Below the pieces are notes generated by a model. That model was not told the DNA's origin and made no database searches. It was given only the letters and a program-made list of their open reading frames with translations. Source: Ligula intestinalis (taxonomy: Eukaryota; Platyhelminthes; Cestoda; Diphyllobothriidea; Diphyllobothriidae). Taken from it: 64,000 nt of DNA. The stretch is taken from the NCBI GenBank assembly GCA_036362985.1, contig JAYGXS010000008.1, positions 7,748,517-7,812,516 of the forward strand, read 5' to 3'. How positions within the stretch are numbered: the stretch's first letter is position 1; each line of letters begins with the position of its first letter. The position numbers and the translations under genes are program-made. This document shows, piece by piece, positions 52,833 to 63,727 of the stretch.

Positions 52833-54170
52833 AGCATGGGGGGCACATGAAGAGGTTAAAAGTGTGACATCCAGTAGTGCAAGTAGTACACACAGTAATA
52901 GCATGCTATCTTTTATAAACAGTTTCCGACCACACTGAAAAAGATGCAGAGTTTAGGAGAATAGGCGTTTTCGTTGCTGTCAAAGGTGCGCGAGGCCTAT
53001 TTCATTAGAGTGGGGGGGGGGGGGAGTCTAAACAAGGGGTTTAGGAGCGTTCTCCAGAGGACCTGCCAGTAATCTAAACACTTAAACCTTCACAAAGTTG
53101 ACGTCCGGTCTTCTCAACTTCTGTCGCGAGAGTGGGGTAGAGGCTTCGCAAGTGTACATTCACTATAATCCCGCGGGAGTCAGTGAGTTGCTTCAGCCTG
53201 CAGAAGCTCGTGGTAATAAAACACCGGCGTCTCGAAGCAGGACGGAGCGACGAAAAGGCCCCCGCCTTGCGGCTTCTCGCCTGCAAGCTACAGGTGGAAC
53301 CTCAGTTTAATCCGTTCCGACACCGAGCTCGTCACATGTGAAACGCTCGACTTGCGAAAAGTAGCCGCTCAAACTGCATCACTGCGACTGCGGCCCCACA
53401 CCCCCCGGAAGCAAGACTCAACGGCAGACAGAGGCACACACACGTACGCACGCACGCACTGACAATTCGTCAAGTGACAGCGCGGAAGTTCATCAATCGA
53501 GACGAAGCTGCTCCGAGTGACTCGCTCCTTGCTCCTGAAATGCTCGTGGGCGGGGCTGTTGCTCATCATCTGAGGTTTCACAGTAGTTCTAAAGAACCCC
53601 ACCGCACCGATTTTCGGGGGGGGGAGAGAGAGCATGAGTACTGACGACTTGGTGTGCACTGCGCACTTGCGGCGCAAGCGAGCAAGCACAACAAGCAGCT
53701 AACTGAAAATAGGAGAGCGAAACACACGGAGAGAAACGACAAACGCGCTAGGCAAGGGCGAACTGACACGAACGCCCTCCCCCAGAACACCAACGAAGGA
53801 CATACCGCCACTGGCACCCCCGCTTCCGCTCCTCCCCCACATATATCAATGGAGAGGGTTGGCATCAGAGATAACAAAAAATTGTTGAGAAGAAAAGACA
53901 GCAACGTCAAAACTGGCCGAGGCGAAGCATTTGACCGGCGTATGTGCGTGTGTGGAGGAAGAAGAAGAAAGGAACCACTTCTGTGAACATTGACTCCGCG
54001 CAGAGGCACATTGTGCGGTCAAAGGCTAGTGCGTATATAACTACGGTACATTGAAGGTTGGCATATTATCTATCTACCAGGAATGCACTAGATACCCCCA
54101 CTGCATTTTGCCGGCCGCCTCCCACAACACACTCCTAGGCTAGCAGTTCTGGTGGACCTGTTCGCAACCC
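52833..54170. other. Gene-free
   Basis: G13 at 53012-53024. Frames at 53578-54009 (minus, hydrophobic, Cys-rich) and 53654-53986 (plus) overlap each other and show no known domain. Confidence 0.4.
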
Positions 54171-54640
54171 GGTCATCTTAATCACCACCGTTGCCACGCT
54201 CCTTAACCCAGCCGCAACGTTCGATCGTCTCCACAAGGAGGCTGTCACCTCTTCTTTCTCGGATCTACCCGTTGATGGCTCTACCACCGAGACAGGCTTC
54301 CAGCGTTTCCACTAGAGAGCCGTTGTCGAAGCGAAACGAGGTTACCACCTCCCGGTTCGTTTGGGCGGCTATCCATCTCCGACAAATCCCGAGGGTCACT
54401 CGCTATACTCTGGTTCAATTACGCAGTGCCTTCTCAATGCTCCTTCGCCAGTACCAACACCGGCTTGACACCCGACTGCTGTCCCGATTGCGGCGTTTCT
54501 CCGCATGACTGTCAGCATCTGTTCGCCTGCAGCTCCCGGTCAGGCACCCAAATCACCCCCGTGCCGGACCTTTGGATCGAGCCGGTCGGAGTTCGGCTTT
54601 TTTCCATCTTCCAACAACTACCAGTTTGGATTCCGGCGGG
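54171..54640 (+). pseudogene. Non-LTR retrotransposon C-terminus with zinc knuckle
   Basis: One frame (54191-54508) ends TLVQLRSAFSMLL. The next frame (54426-54731) reads CCPDCGVSPHDCQHLFACSS and PVPDLWIEPVGVRLFSIFQQ. The C-x2-C...H-x4-C pattern at 54480-54530 followed by DLW.PV is the C-terminal tail of I/jockey-type LINEs. RT and endonuclease are absent and a shift of frame lies near 54.45 kb. Confidence 0.8.
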
Positions 54641-55744
54641 GACTCTTGATCTAACAATGGGCTACGACATACGACACACATTGGATAACAGAATGAAGAG
54701 CCATGTAGTTTTTTTACTACGAACCCATTGAATTCTTATTGCAGTGCCTACGAGACCCTCTTTGTCAATGCAAACACTTTCACTGCTGAAGGAGATGTGG
54801 GCGTCGGAGGCCGTTGGCTCAAAAGAACGACTTAACCGCATTAATTTCGTGGGTGGTTGCGGTGGCCTGGCACAGTTAGTTGTTTGGCATCGGTACGCGA
54901 ACTGCCAAGACCTGAAAAGGGGGTAATTGTGTGTGCTATGAACAGTAGGGCTGTCTTTGTGGGCACCTCACATAAACAGTCCGCCTTGTGTCGCACACGA
55001 ATACAATCACGTGAGCACCGGTTGCCGGCGCACGCAGCATCCGTGCAGTCAGCTCCAAGAGTGACAGCCACAGATGCAGGTGCGCGCCAACGCCCGAAGG
55101 CCCATCACAACATGTGCTACGGAGTCAGAGGGCGACCGACTGCGGATGAGCAGAAACTCGCCCCATGCAGGTGTTGACCCCTCTCAAACGGCACGATTCT
55201 GAAGCCATTACAGCTGGGCTCTCTCAATTGCAGTGACCAGGTGGTTAAGCTATCAAGCCCCTGCCTCCATCCTACCTTTAAGGACCAGCACGACTCCTAA
55301 ATATGGTCTCCTACGACGTCCGAACAACTGTGTGCACTTTCATAACTAGAACCTATTCAGGACTTTCCAAGATAAAGCGGCAAAAGAACTCGCGAGTCAG
55401 ACACTCCTTCAGTAAGGAGTAACACACATTGATCATACGTGATGTACCGCAGTGAATGTGCATGAGCTAGAGAACAGATATTGGGTTCAAAGACATGACA
55501 TCACTGGAACATGGCGTGTACTGGTCTTCACGTTTTCGATTCGCGCGCGCACGCGCACGAAACCGGGTGCTGGTCCTCTCTGACTCGCAGTCGACTCACT
55601 GCTGCTGCATATTCTGCCCTTGGACATTTCGTAACTAGAATTAGTAGCCACGTGAGGAGGAGGAGGAGGACGCGGGGATGGTCAAAGATTGCAGTGACAG
55701 CTGGCCATAGACCTGAGTTATCAGAAGTAGAAGACGCGATCGCT
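54641..55744. other. Gene-free
   Basis: A (CG/CA)n-like run at 55542-55558 and (GAG)n at 55653-55671. Frames of 60-106 codons have no recognised domain. Confidence 0.4.
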
Positions 55745-55907
55745 GTAACAATAAGTACATTTGCCTGACGTTTCGGATCCTGCCGAGAAACCTTCATCAG
55801 ATGTAAGCGCAGAATAGGGCGATATATGCAGAGATTACGCAGTATTTATAGTTCGCAGGGGCCATGCGACCACATGCGCACTATAAGTAGCAGCTTTCGT
55901 AACCCCC
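55745..55907 (-). mobile_element. PLE terminal repeat (minus) and left arm of an inverted repeat
   Basis: Minus strand: TATAAATA box (55850-55843), TGCGTAATCTCTGCA, about 40 bases, CTGATGA, stem, GAAACGTC, GCAAATGTAC. Positions 55828-55907 pair with 56023-56100. Confidence 0.65.
55767..55800 (-). ncRNA. Hammerhead-ribozyme-like core, best-kept minus copy
   Basis: CTGATGA (55800-55794), stem GGTTTC/GGATCC with one mismatch and one wobble, then GAAACGTC (55774-55767). The upstream GCGTA could give the cleavage triplet GTA, with a weak stem I. That is inference from pairing by eye. Confidence 0.55.
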
Positions 55908-56022
55908 ATTGGGAGTCGTAATGGGTGCGGTGATGGCTTGGCAGTTCGCCTTCGAGTCATTAACTGCCGCAAGAGCGTCATCGATTTTGGATGCGGGCTT
56001 GATAATAACGCGAAAAACACGG

Positions 56023-56150
56023 TAGTTACGGGGGCTACTTAATAGAGTGCGCATGCGGTTGCGTGACCACTAAGAACCATAAATACTGCGTAACCTGTGC
56101 ATGTATCACCTTTTGAACTGCTGAGTTATCATCAGACCCAGAAGCGAGGA
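56023..56150 (+). mobile_element. Right arm of the inverted repeat, 5' part of a plus PLE terminal repeat
   Basis: GCGCATGCGGTTGCGTGACCAC, CATAAATACTGCGTAACCTGTGC (56078-56100) mirror the left arm with about 75-80% identity over 78 bases. A plus-strand promoter-like box, then CTGCTGAGTTATCATCAGACC in place of the core. Confidence 0.55.
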
Positions 56151-56559
56151 TTAAATGTCAGCACTGAAGGGGCGACCAATCATCACACAGCCTGCCAGAC
56201 CACTAGCGATGAATGCGATATTTGCTAATTAGATTAGGCAAGCGTGGCAACTGCCTCCTATGCATCCTGAACCTCTGATGGCCTTATCAACCACCTTATA
56301 TCTATGACTGTCCCTGATAATGATGGGTTCGACCGAGAATCCGAAACAACAAGCCAATTAATGTAATGTTTCAGCAATCGCATCTTTTTCCTGGAGCTCG
56401 CCCGTTCGCTCCTATCAGCAGCCATTGGGTTGGGTCTAATAAGTGTGCATTTCTGCTACCGATTGACCTTGATGTGGCAAGTATTACATTTCGTATTCGA
56501 AAGCGTTTGTTCCGCTCCACCACCACTGCCACTGTAACCTTCCTCGTGTAGAGCTCGCA
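56151..56559. other. Spacer or eroded PLE 5' region
   Basis: No domain recognised. It would hold the missing N-terminal RT part if the following PLE were complete. Confidence 0.35.
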
Positions 56560-57595
56560 TGGTAGGCCTAAATAATGAAGCACGTAAAAGGTACAACAAT
56601 GGGATCGCCGTTGTCCGGCCTGATTGCCAAGGCAGTATTACAACGACTAGAGGCACTGGCTTTCGACCACTATCGACCACGACTGTGGATCTGGCATGTT
56701 GATGACACTTTTGTCATCATCAGTAAAGACAGGATTGCGGATTTCACAGAGAACCTGAACTCCATCTTCCTCGACATCCAGTTCACAATGGAGGAAGAAA
56801 AAGACTGTCAGTTGCCGTTTCTCTACGTGCTGGTGTACAGAAAAGGCGGCGGGGAACTCAAAACAACAGTTTACAGAAAGGCGACGAATACCTCGCGTAT
56901 TCTGAGTTAACTCAGAAACCATCCCGTCACGCAGAAACGCAGCTGCGTGTGAACGCTATATGGCCGCGTAGAAACCCACTGCAACGAACCAGCCGACAAG
57001 AAGGCCGAGTTCAAGTATCGTCGAAAAATGCAGGCGAGGAGCCAAACGAAGAAAAAAAACGGGACGGCCAGAACCGACGGGCTGGCGAGTAATAACTTAT
57101 ATTGGTGGTGTATCCGAAGAATTCACCAGACTGATCAGCGAATTTGGGATTGGCGTTGCTCACAGACCGGAAGCGACAATCCGCAAACAACGGCCTAAAG
57201 ACCCAGTACCCGTTAACCGAAAGTCCGGTGTCATTGACCGCATCGACTGCCCTTGTGGTCAAGCCAATTAGGTTGGTGAAACCGGCAAACGGGTTCTCAC
57301 GAGAATGCATCAGTACGTACTCGCCGTGCGATGGAATGACGAGCTTTCTTTGGTAGCCGCTCACGCATCCGTGTCAGGACACGGCTTCGATTTCGAACAC
57401 GTGCGAATACGGGGTCAGTCGGGCTACCGGATCTCACGCCTCTTGGAGGAGGCATGGCACTCACACGCATATCGCGGCGCATCGATCTCACAGATGCCTA
57501 TATCGAGTCGCGCGAAAAAAATCGATAGCAGGGTTGAAAGTAATTCCCGGTATATTTGAGCTAAATACACGCTGAGCTGTACGTTATTTTTTCCC
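56560..57595 (+). pseudogene. Penelope-like element: RT palm, linker and GIY-YIG endonuclease
   Basis: From 56575 the frame reads KGTTMGSPLSGLIAKAVLQR (RT block), then WHVDDTFVII, where VDD is the catalytic pair and the usual Tyr is His, then FTMEEEKDCQLPFLYVLVYR and TTVYRKATNTSR up to a stop at 56910. A shifted frame gives NHPVTQKRSCV and VETHCNE. Another (57100-57270) gives EEFTRLISEFGIGVAHRPE and RIDCPCGQAN, then TAG at the Tyr of the NYVGE motif, VGETGKRVLTRMHQY and HASVSGHGFDFEH. Stops and shifts make it inactive, but it has the most complete RT-plus-endonuclease set of this lineage here. The N-terminal third is missing. Confidence 0.87.
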
Positions 57596-57680
57596 TTGAC
57601 AATGAGCTCACGTGAGAGTTCGAAACGTCGGGCAAATAAAATACTAGTCCCAGAGAGCGTTTTCCCGCCTTCTATTTAAT
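57596..57680 (+). mobile_element. 3' terminal repeat of the 56.6-kb PLE
   Basis: AATGAGCTCACGTGAGAGTTCGAAACGTCG: an eroded CTGATGA, a stem region and GAAACGTC (57622-57629), then GGCAAATAAAATAC, a polyadenylation signal, and CTTCTATTTAATTACC. It follows the ORF by about 40 bases. Confidence 0.55.
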
Positions 57681-58250
57681 TACCTGGGCCTCGCATATTT
57701 TTGACTATTCACCATGAAAAAAATGTACATTCTCGTCTGCCAGCTGGCGTCTTGCTGGAATGCTGCTAGTTTACGCCCAAGTGCGCGGCCACACTTTCTG
57801 CAGCCAATTTAACCGAGCTTCACACCGTGTTTTTTTTCAACGGGGTAAGGATGACTTGTTTTATCTCCTAAACAGGGCATTAGAACAGGAGCCGGCCGCA
57901 CTACAGGTGCCTGCATGTGCCAAGGAAAAGGGGGGTTAGATCGATGGTTAGGGTTAGGTTGAGATAAAATTTATGGTTCACGTTAAATCAAGGGTTGGCG
58001 TCGGGCGATCCGGGTATATGTAAGAAGTACATTTATTACGTGGGCGGGGCGCTCTTATTTCGCGTGTTCTTTTTTGGGAAACCAGATAAGCACACCCAAA
58101 TGCCGAGCACCAGTCATGGTGTCACAAAGGGCCACGGAAAGAACACACAAGGGGGCGACACGGTGACAGGCAGGAGACCGACAGACGGGGAGACTGAGGA
58201 CGCGGTGAGAGACACAGAGTGGCTCAAACATGATTGGTAGAACAGGCACA
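57681..58250. other. Gene-free, includes a partial R4 repeat and a TTAGGG-like patch
   Basis: ATGACTTGTTTTATCTCCTAAACAGGGC at 57850-57877 resembles R4. GGTTAGGGTTAGG at 57950-57962 is a short telomere-type match. Confidence 0.45.
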
Positions 58251-58288
58251 CGCAAGAAAGGACGGCATAAAGACGAGGACCGTGAGCC

Positions 58289-58339
58289 AGAATATCCATT
58301 CTCTGACGATGGGTAGACGAGACAATTACCCGAAACGTC
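58289..58339 (+). ncRNA. Hammerhead-like motif with stems I and II
   Basis: Stem I AGAAT (58289-58293) / ATTCT (58298-58302), CTGACGA (58303-58309; the fifth base is variable in hammerheads), stem II GGGTA (58311-58315) / TACCC (58327-58331), then GAAACGTC (58332-58339). Followed by TAATAAA. The residue before stem I is C of GCC, where NUH is expected, so cleavage is doubtful. Confidence 0.55.
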
Positions 58340-58399
58340 ACGCTTGTAATAAACCCCTCCCGTTGAACGCTCCTCTTCTGATCTACCACCCGGGAATCG

Positions 58400-60094
58400 A
58401 ATTTTTAGCACTATTACTACACCCAAATGCATTTGGATATGGAAAGGTGCGAACGGACCACTGTCAGCTACTACGTCTCCTCCCCTAGTTTGCCACTGTC
58501 TTGTAATCGAAGGAGGATGGACGTGGGAGCAGATGAGTGAGTGAGAAAGGCGCAGGGCTAGTCTGACTAGAGCAGAAGGGTACGGAAATAGGTACCCCGG
58601 AGGTCGGGGGGGGGCTTTTAAAATTGAGCCGCATTTTTTCCTTCCTCCGTGTAAATTTTCTTAGGTATATAAACTATGGTTAGCCTACTTCGCCCATTAT
58701 AAACCGATTTTTCCCCTCTTTGTTTATTTGAACTACTATGATGTCATGAGTGCACGACGCTAGCGGCGTTTTGAAAGCAGTCCAATTTTGTCTATATTTG
58801 ACGGATTTTCCAAGAGCATCTATCCACGATATCGACAACTGCAGTCATTGACGAGTATGGATTGCCTTTGATTTCGCGGTGTTGTGAGTTTTTGGGCCTA
58901 ATTTTGGAATTATATTTTCAAAGTAAAGCGTATCTCTCTCGCCTTCTACCCCGCTTATTACAGGCGGCACTGGATTAAATTATGAAGGATAATTATTCCC
59001 GTGTTCGAGCCCTAAACTTACCTAATAAATTTAAGTCGAGTCTGGGCCCCAAATTGAGCCGTAACATTAACACCAGACCTAACCCCAAGCCCTCCCCTGG
59101 AATTTACTGCAAGGCCACTTGTCATGATGGCAGTACCTGAGCACGTAAACGAGCGGTTACATGCATTGCGTGCTATTGTGGGTTAATCTAGTAGGAGCTG
59201 GTCTACAGACATTGTGGGTCTGAGATGCGACACATATTGTGGCTTCTGTATGCATAAATTACCAACAATTAACGATGAAATGGCGAAGCCGCCATCCGTT
59301 CCGGGCAGCCCCATATACCGACTTTCGCCTGTAACTGGCCGCCTACGATATATACGTGAATGTCTGCATATACAGGGCAAACAGAAGCTCTCCAGACCAT
59401 GCACTCAGTTGAGCCAGCATGCATTAATTGGCCCATGTACATACAGCAAATGCCACGGAGAGAGAGAGGACGACAACCAATCAAATGGGAGTGATGGCGT
59501 ATGGCAGGTGGCGAAACACTACTGATCCAGGAACATATTCAACCCCCCCCCCTAACGAAACGTCAGTCTCAATGTGATTCGGTCCACGTCTTCGTAGCTT
59601 CTTCTTGTTCGTCTTCTTTGGGTATGGTTAAAAAATAATGCAACAGTAAAGATATTAAGTGCCTTATAGTATTTTACGCTTCCGTCCTTTACAGGGAGAC
59701 CGAATGTGAACACCCTGACCGACCCGACGGAACTGAACCCCGAAAGTCACGAGTTGTGAAGAGGTGTATGAATTCTGCGCGCGCGGTGTTCGAATGTTTG
59801 GTTAACAATAAACCTGTGTTACAAGCGAATCTCGTGCTTTCATCGTGGCTCGGCTTGCGTTTGTGTACGTCAATCATCTGCGGTCGTCAAACCTTCTAAC
59901 CACCAGTACATTATCATTAAAGGTTCGTCCTTCTCGCACCATTTCGGTCGGCGTTACAGAAGCGCTTTTTTTCGGACGATAACCGCTCCTCGTGGCAACT
60001 CAGTGCATGCCCTAAACATGGCACGCTCGAATATCTATCACTACATATTATCTGTAGGAGATTTGTAAGGCTATCACATCCTTTCCCCCTCCAA
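58400..60094. other. Gene-free
   Basis: Contains a degenerate CCTAACCC-type patch (59055-59100), a C10 run (59543-59552) directly before CTAACGAAACGTCAG (59553-59567), possibly a decayed PLE end, and AACAATAAACC at 59804. No domain in any open frame. Confidence 0.4.
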
Positions 60095-62220
60095 GTAAGA
60101 CAACTTGTTTCCTACATGGCGACGACAGGGATCAGGCTGCAACGGATCCCTCCTCACTGCTAGGACACATTAGAGCCCCACGAGACGAATCGCATAACGT
60201 CACTGTCATTGCATTGGCTTCTTCAGGCGCGTGCACTAGCTGAGTATCGTAAAGCAGCAGGACTCCAGACCTCCCCCACAAAGTCTGCGGCAAAATAGTC
60301 TTGTGAGACCGCCTGAAAATAAACTCTGATCGCACAATTGTCTCGCGGAATTCGTGGTTAAAGGGTTAAGTGCTCGATTAAGGGGGAGGGGGCTAATGTG
60401 TGTGTTAAGCTGGACAGAAATTGAACAATGGAGAGCAAAATTCAAGCCATTTGCAATTGTTTTAGTGAACCAAATCGACCAACATAAACTCCTGCTGTTG
60501 TTTAGGTAAATGATGCCTACTGACCAATAAAAATAGTACACAATTCCTAGTGGCGAAAATTCGACCTTGGGTTGGCGGAATTTATTTTCAGACGGCCTTA
60601 GCCTGGCGGAATTTAATCTAGGCGGCCCCACAAGACAGCCCTAACGAGCCTGAAACCCCGCAGGTGGAGTAACTGCTCAACGAACCTTCAAAAATGCAAT
60701 GCAACAGGGCGGTAGACGATAGCTAAAAATAATTAATTATGAAATACACAACAACGGGCTACCCCTTAACATGAGTAAATCAACATCAACCTCAATAACT
60801 ACTATCTTAGATTGTTGTTGTTGGAAACTGTTTAAAGCGAAGTTAGTAAGCAGGCAAGCCAGCTAGCTAGCTATTCTCGCGGAAGGAATTCGCGCGACTG
60901 ATTACGATCTAGTGTAGCTTCCCCTGGGCAAGGGGAGGGGGTGTGTTATATTGGCAAGCAATGCCTTTAGCGACTTACTGCCTGGGAGGAGCAAGAAAAA
61001 ACCCGCTCATGAAGTTGGTCCACCTGAATGCTACTCAAATGCTCGAACGTGGCTATATAGCGGCCGCGGTTAACAAATTCAACCACATTTGGCTACTTCA
61101 TACACACGTCTACAAATTTCGTTCACTGCCTAGTCTATTCCCCACTCACAATACCTTTATTAACACCGGTCCTGGCTACCCCTTAACTTGAAGAAATCAA
61201 CTTCAACATCAACAACAATCTTAGGTTGTTGTTGTTAGTAAGTTAGTAAGCGGGCAAGCCAGTTAGCTATTCCGCGGAGGGAATAGGCGTGACTGATTAC
61301 AGTTTAGTGTGGCCTCCCTGGCAACAGGGGGGGGGCAAGGTTGTGTGGAGCGAGAGTTTTATATTGCCAAGCAACGCCTTCAGCAACTTACCGCCTGGAG
61401 GGAAGAAAAACCCGCGAATAAAGTTGATCCACCTGACTGCTACTCAAATGCCTCCCAGTAGTGTGAATCAGAGGAAAAACAAATAGTGTTCTCATTCAGG
61501 AAACCGGAGGGAAGGGGGTGTGGAGTTAGGAGGAGCGCTGGCGGGATTATTCCATGCCCGGAGGAGAACGCGACCAGAGGTAAGACAACTGTATTTCTAC
61601 ATGGTGACGCCTTAATTTAGCCTCTGTGTCACTTCTCACTGACATTAGAGCCCCACGAGACGAAACAACGACTTCGCGTCACAGCCATTGCGTTGGTACA
61701 CCAGACCTCCCACAAAGTCTGCTACCTCACATGCGAAGGAACCCTTCAACACGGACGTTACAAAATGCAATGCAAAAGGGGGAAGCAGAACATGGCCTAA
61801 AAAAGACTGATTAATAAAATACCCAACCAGTTGTCCCCTTAATTTGAGTTAATCAACTGCAACATCAACAAGTACTGTCTTAGGTTAACTGTTTAAAAGG
61901 AAGTTAGTAAGCAGGCAAGCCACCTAGCTAGCTATTCCCGCAGAAGGAATTCACGCGACTGATTACGATTTAGTGTAGCTTCCCCTGGGCAAGGGGAGGG
62001 GGTGTGTTATATTGGCAAGCAATGCCTTTAGCGACTTACTGCCTGGGAGGAGGAAGAACCCGCGAATGAAGTTGGTCCGTCTCAATGTTACTCAAAACAT
62101 TAATTTCAAAAAGGAAACCGGGGGTGGGGGGGGGCGGGGCGTGGAGTTAGGAGGCGTGCTGGCGGGATTACTCCACGCCCGGAGGACAGCCAGAGGTAAT
62201 TTAATTGACTAGCCCCGTGT
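60095..62220 (+). repeat. Three imperfect copies of a longer repeat unit
   Basis: The block TACCCCTTAA...ATCAAC...CTTAG..., GGCAAGCCAG, CGACTGATTACGAT, TAGTGTAGCTTCCCC, TATATTGGCAAGCAATGCCTTTAGCGACTTACTGCCTGGGAGGA begins near 60757, 61176 and 61831. Flanking parts (TTAGAGCCCCACGAGACGAA, CCTCCCACAAAGTCTGC, GTGGAGTTAGGAGG) occur twice. Copies 1 and 3 are the most alike. Spacing varies (about 420 and 655 bases), so units differ by deletion. Confidence 0.75.
60298..60636 (+). mobile_element. MITE-like insertion in repeat unit 1
   Basis: A 339-bp segment with inverted ends: GTCTTGTGAGACCGCCTGAA at 60298 and its imperfect inverse ending CCGCCCCACAAGAC-like at 60617-60636, about 30 bases each. The inner right end carries a second copy of the GGCGGAATTTA motif. 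It lies where units 2 and 3 have no such DNA. No TA or longer target duplication is obvious. No coding frame. Confidence 0.55.
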
Positions 62221-62749
62221 GCGCGAAGCTGCGCCTGCAGCAGCAACAGCCACGGTGGGCGCGCGCGAACTGAGCAAAAAACATGACGGAGGCGGCTGCC
62301 AGCGGTCGGTGCCAACGAATGGTCGAGGAAATGCATTGGGTTCAGTCATTCGAGGAGACAGGGTCGGTGAAGCGGAGCAAAATGTTAAGGGGAGGGGAGA
62401 TTGGGGGCAGATACAAAAGTCAAGATGCCAACTTTGGGGAGTTTTTGTCTGGTGTATGCGGGCCGCCGTTGGTGGGCAGTGCGCGCGTGCGCAGAGGACC
62501 ATTTTATAATCAGTCGCAGTTATATCGCTCTTGGTGCGGAAAAACTGTCTAAGGCATGCGTAAATTCCGTAATGGGTTTGTGTCAACCATTGAGGCGAGG
62601 CGTCGTTAGAACTGACATTTTCGTATGCCCAATGGCATGAAGCCACTCACAAAACACTGCCCTTTTTAAATACTTTCTCGAAGGGGAATGACCAAGTGGA
62701 GGTTCGGTGGTTAGGTAAAGCATGGTACGATGCCGGACGAATTCCCCTT
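62221..62749. other. Gene-free
   Basis: Overlapping frames on both strands (for example 62209-62646 minus, 145 aa) lack recognised domains. The region lies between the repeat array and a microsatellite. Confidence 0.35.
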
Positions 62750-63175
62750 GATTAGTAATAGTGGTAGTTGTAGTAGTAGTGCTAATAATTATAGTAGTGG
62801 CAGTCGTAATGGTGGTAGCAGTAGAGGTAGTAATAGGAATTTTAGCACTAGTGAAAATGGCAATAAGAATGATATTAGTAGTTGTGGCACTAATAGTAAT
62901 AATATGAGTAATAGTGGTTGAAATAGTAATAATGTTGGTTTTAGGAATAGTAATAGTAGCAATAGTGATAGTAACAGTTGTAGTAATAATGGTACTAGTA
63001 GTAATATTCGTAGCAGCAAAAGACGTAGTAAGTGGTATTAATAATATTAGTAGCAACAATAATAATAAGAGTAAAATTAATAATGGTAATGGTAGTAATA
63101 ATAATGGCGATGGTGGTGGAAATAGTTATAATTGTAGCAGTAGCAATGCTGGTAGTAGTCATAGGATACTGTGAC
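62750..63175 (+). repeat. Imperfect trinucleotide repeat, TAG/TAA/TGG type
   Basis: About 425 bases of AGTAATAGT, GGTAGTAGT and AATAATAG words. It creates apparent frames rich in Ser/Asn/Gly on one strand and Ile/Thr or Leu on the other (up to 158 codons), which should not be annotated as genes. Confidence 0.9.
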
Positions 63176-63727
63176 AGTGGTGGTGAATCACATTTCCAAG
63201 GAAACATGCAGAAAATTTCTACTCCTTATTTGAAAGAATTGGATTATAAAATTCTAATTGTGAGAAAACTTGGGATTATAGTTGTAAGGTGTAATCAGTA
63301 CGTTCAGTAAGACATCTTCAAAGGCAAAATATGTGTGACCTTAAGTTAAGGAAGGTGCACAGAGTCTGTAGTTTTAACATCTTAAGCATTAAGCTAGGGC
63401 AGAAATCCCTAGTGGCAGTTCGCTTAAGGCGATCGTGTCTTTCAAAATTACAGACTTTGAGAATAGACGACAGTTTAGAGAGATAAAGGCTAGACACGTG
63501 TCACCCTATGTCGGCGCAGAAACCAAAAATGAGTAGCCTGTAGCGCTCAAGTCGAAACGAAATGAGATAGTATAGCTAACCCGAAAACTAGCCCTGTCAG
63601 GGAGGTTTAATCTGTCGATTGCCCCCAATTGGTAAACGCTAGGGAAGGCAGAAAAGCACCAGTTCAACTTTTTTTCTATTCCGAAGTTTGTAGTGGGTCG
63701 TTGCCTGCCCGATACCTGGCCTTTCTA
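63176..63727. other. Gene-free
   Basis: No feature recognised. Confidence 0.4.

Noticed and set aside
53578..54009. 143-codon hydrophobic, Cys-rich frame that could look like a membrane or secreted protein
   Set aside because: Composition-driven, antisense to another open frame, and with no signal peptide or domain logic.
62583..63174. Open frames of 76-158 codons rich in Ile/Thr, Leu or Ser/Asn/Gly
   Set aside because: They are translations of the imperfect trinucleotide repeat at 62750-63175 in different frames.
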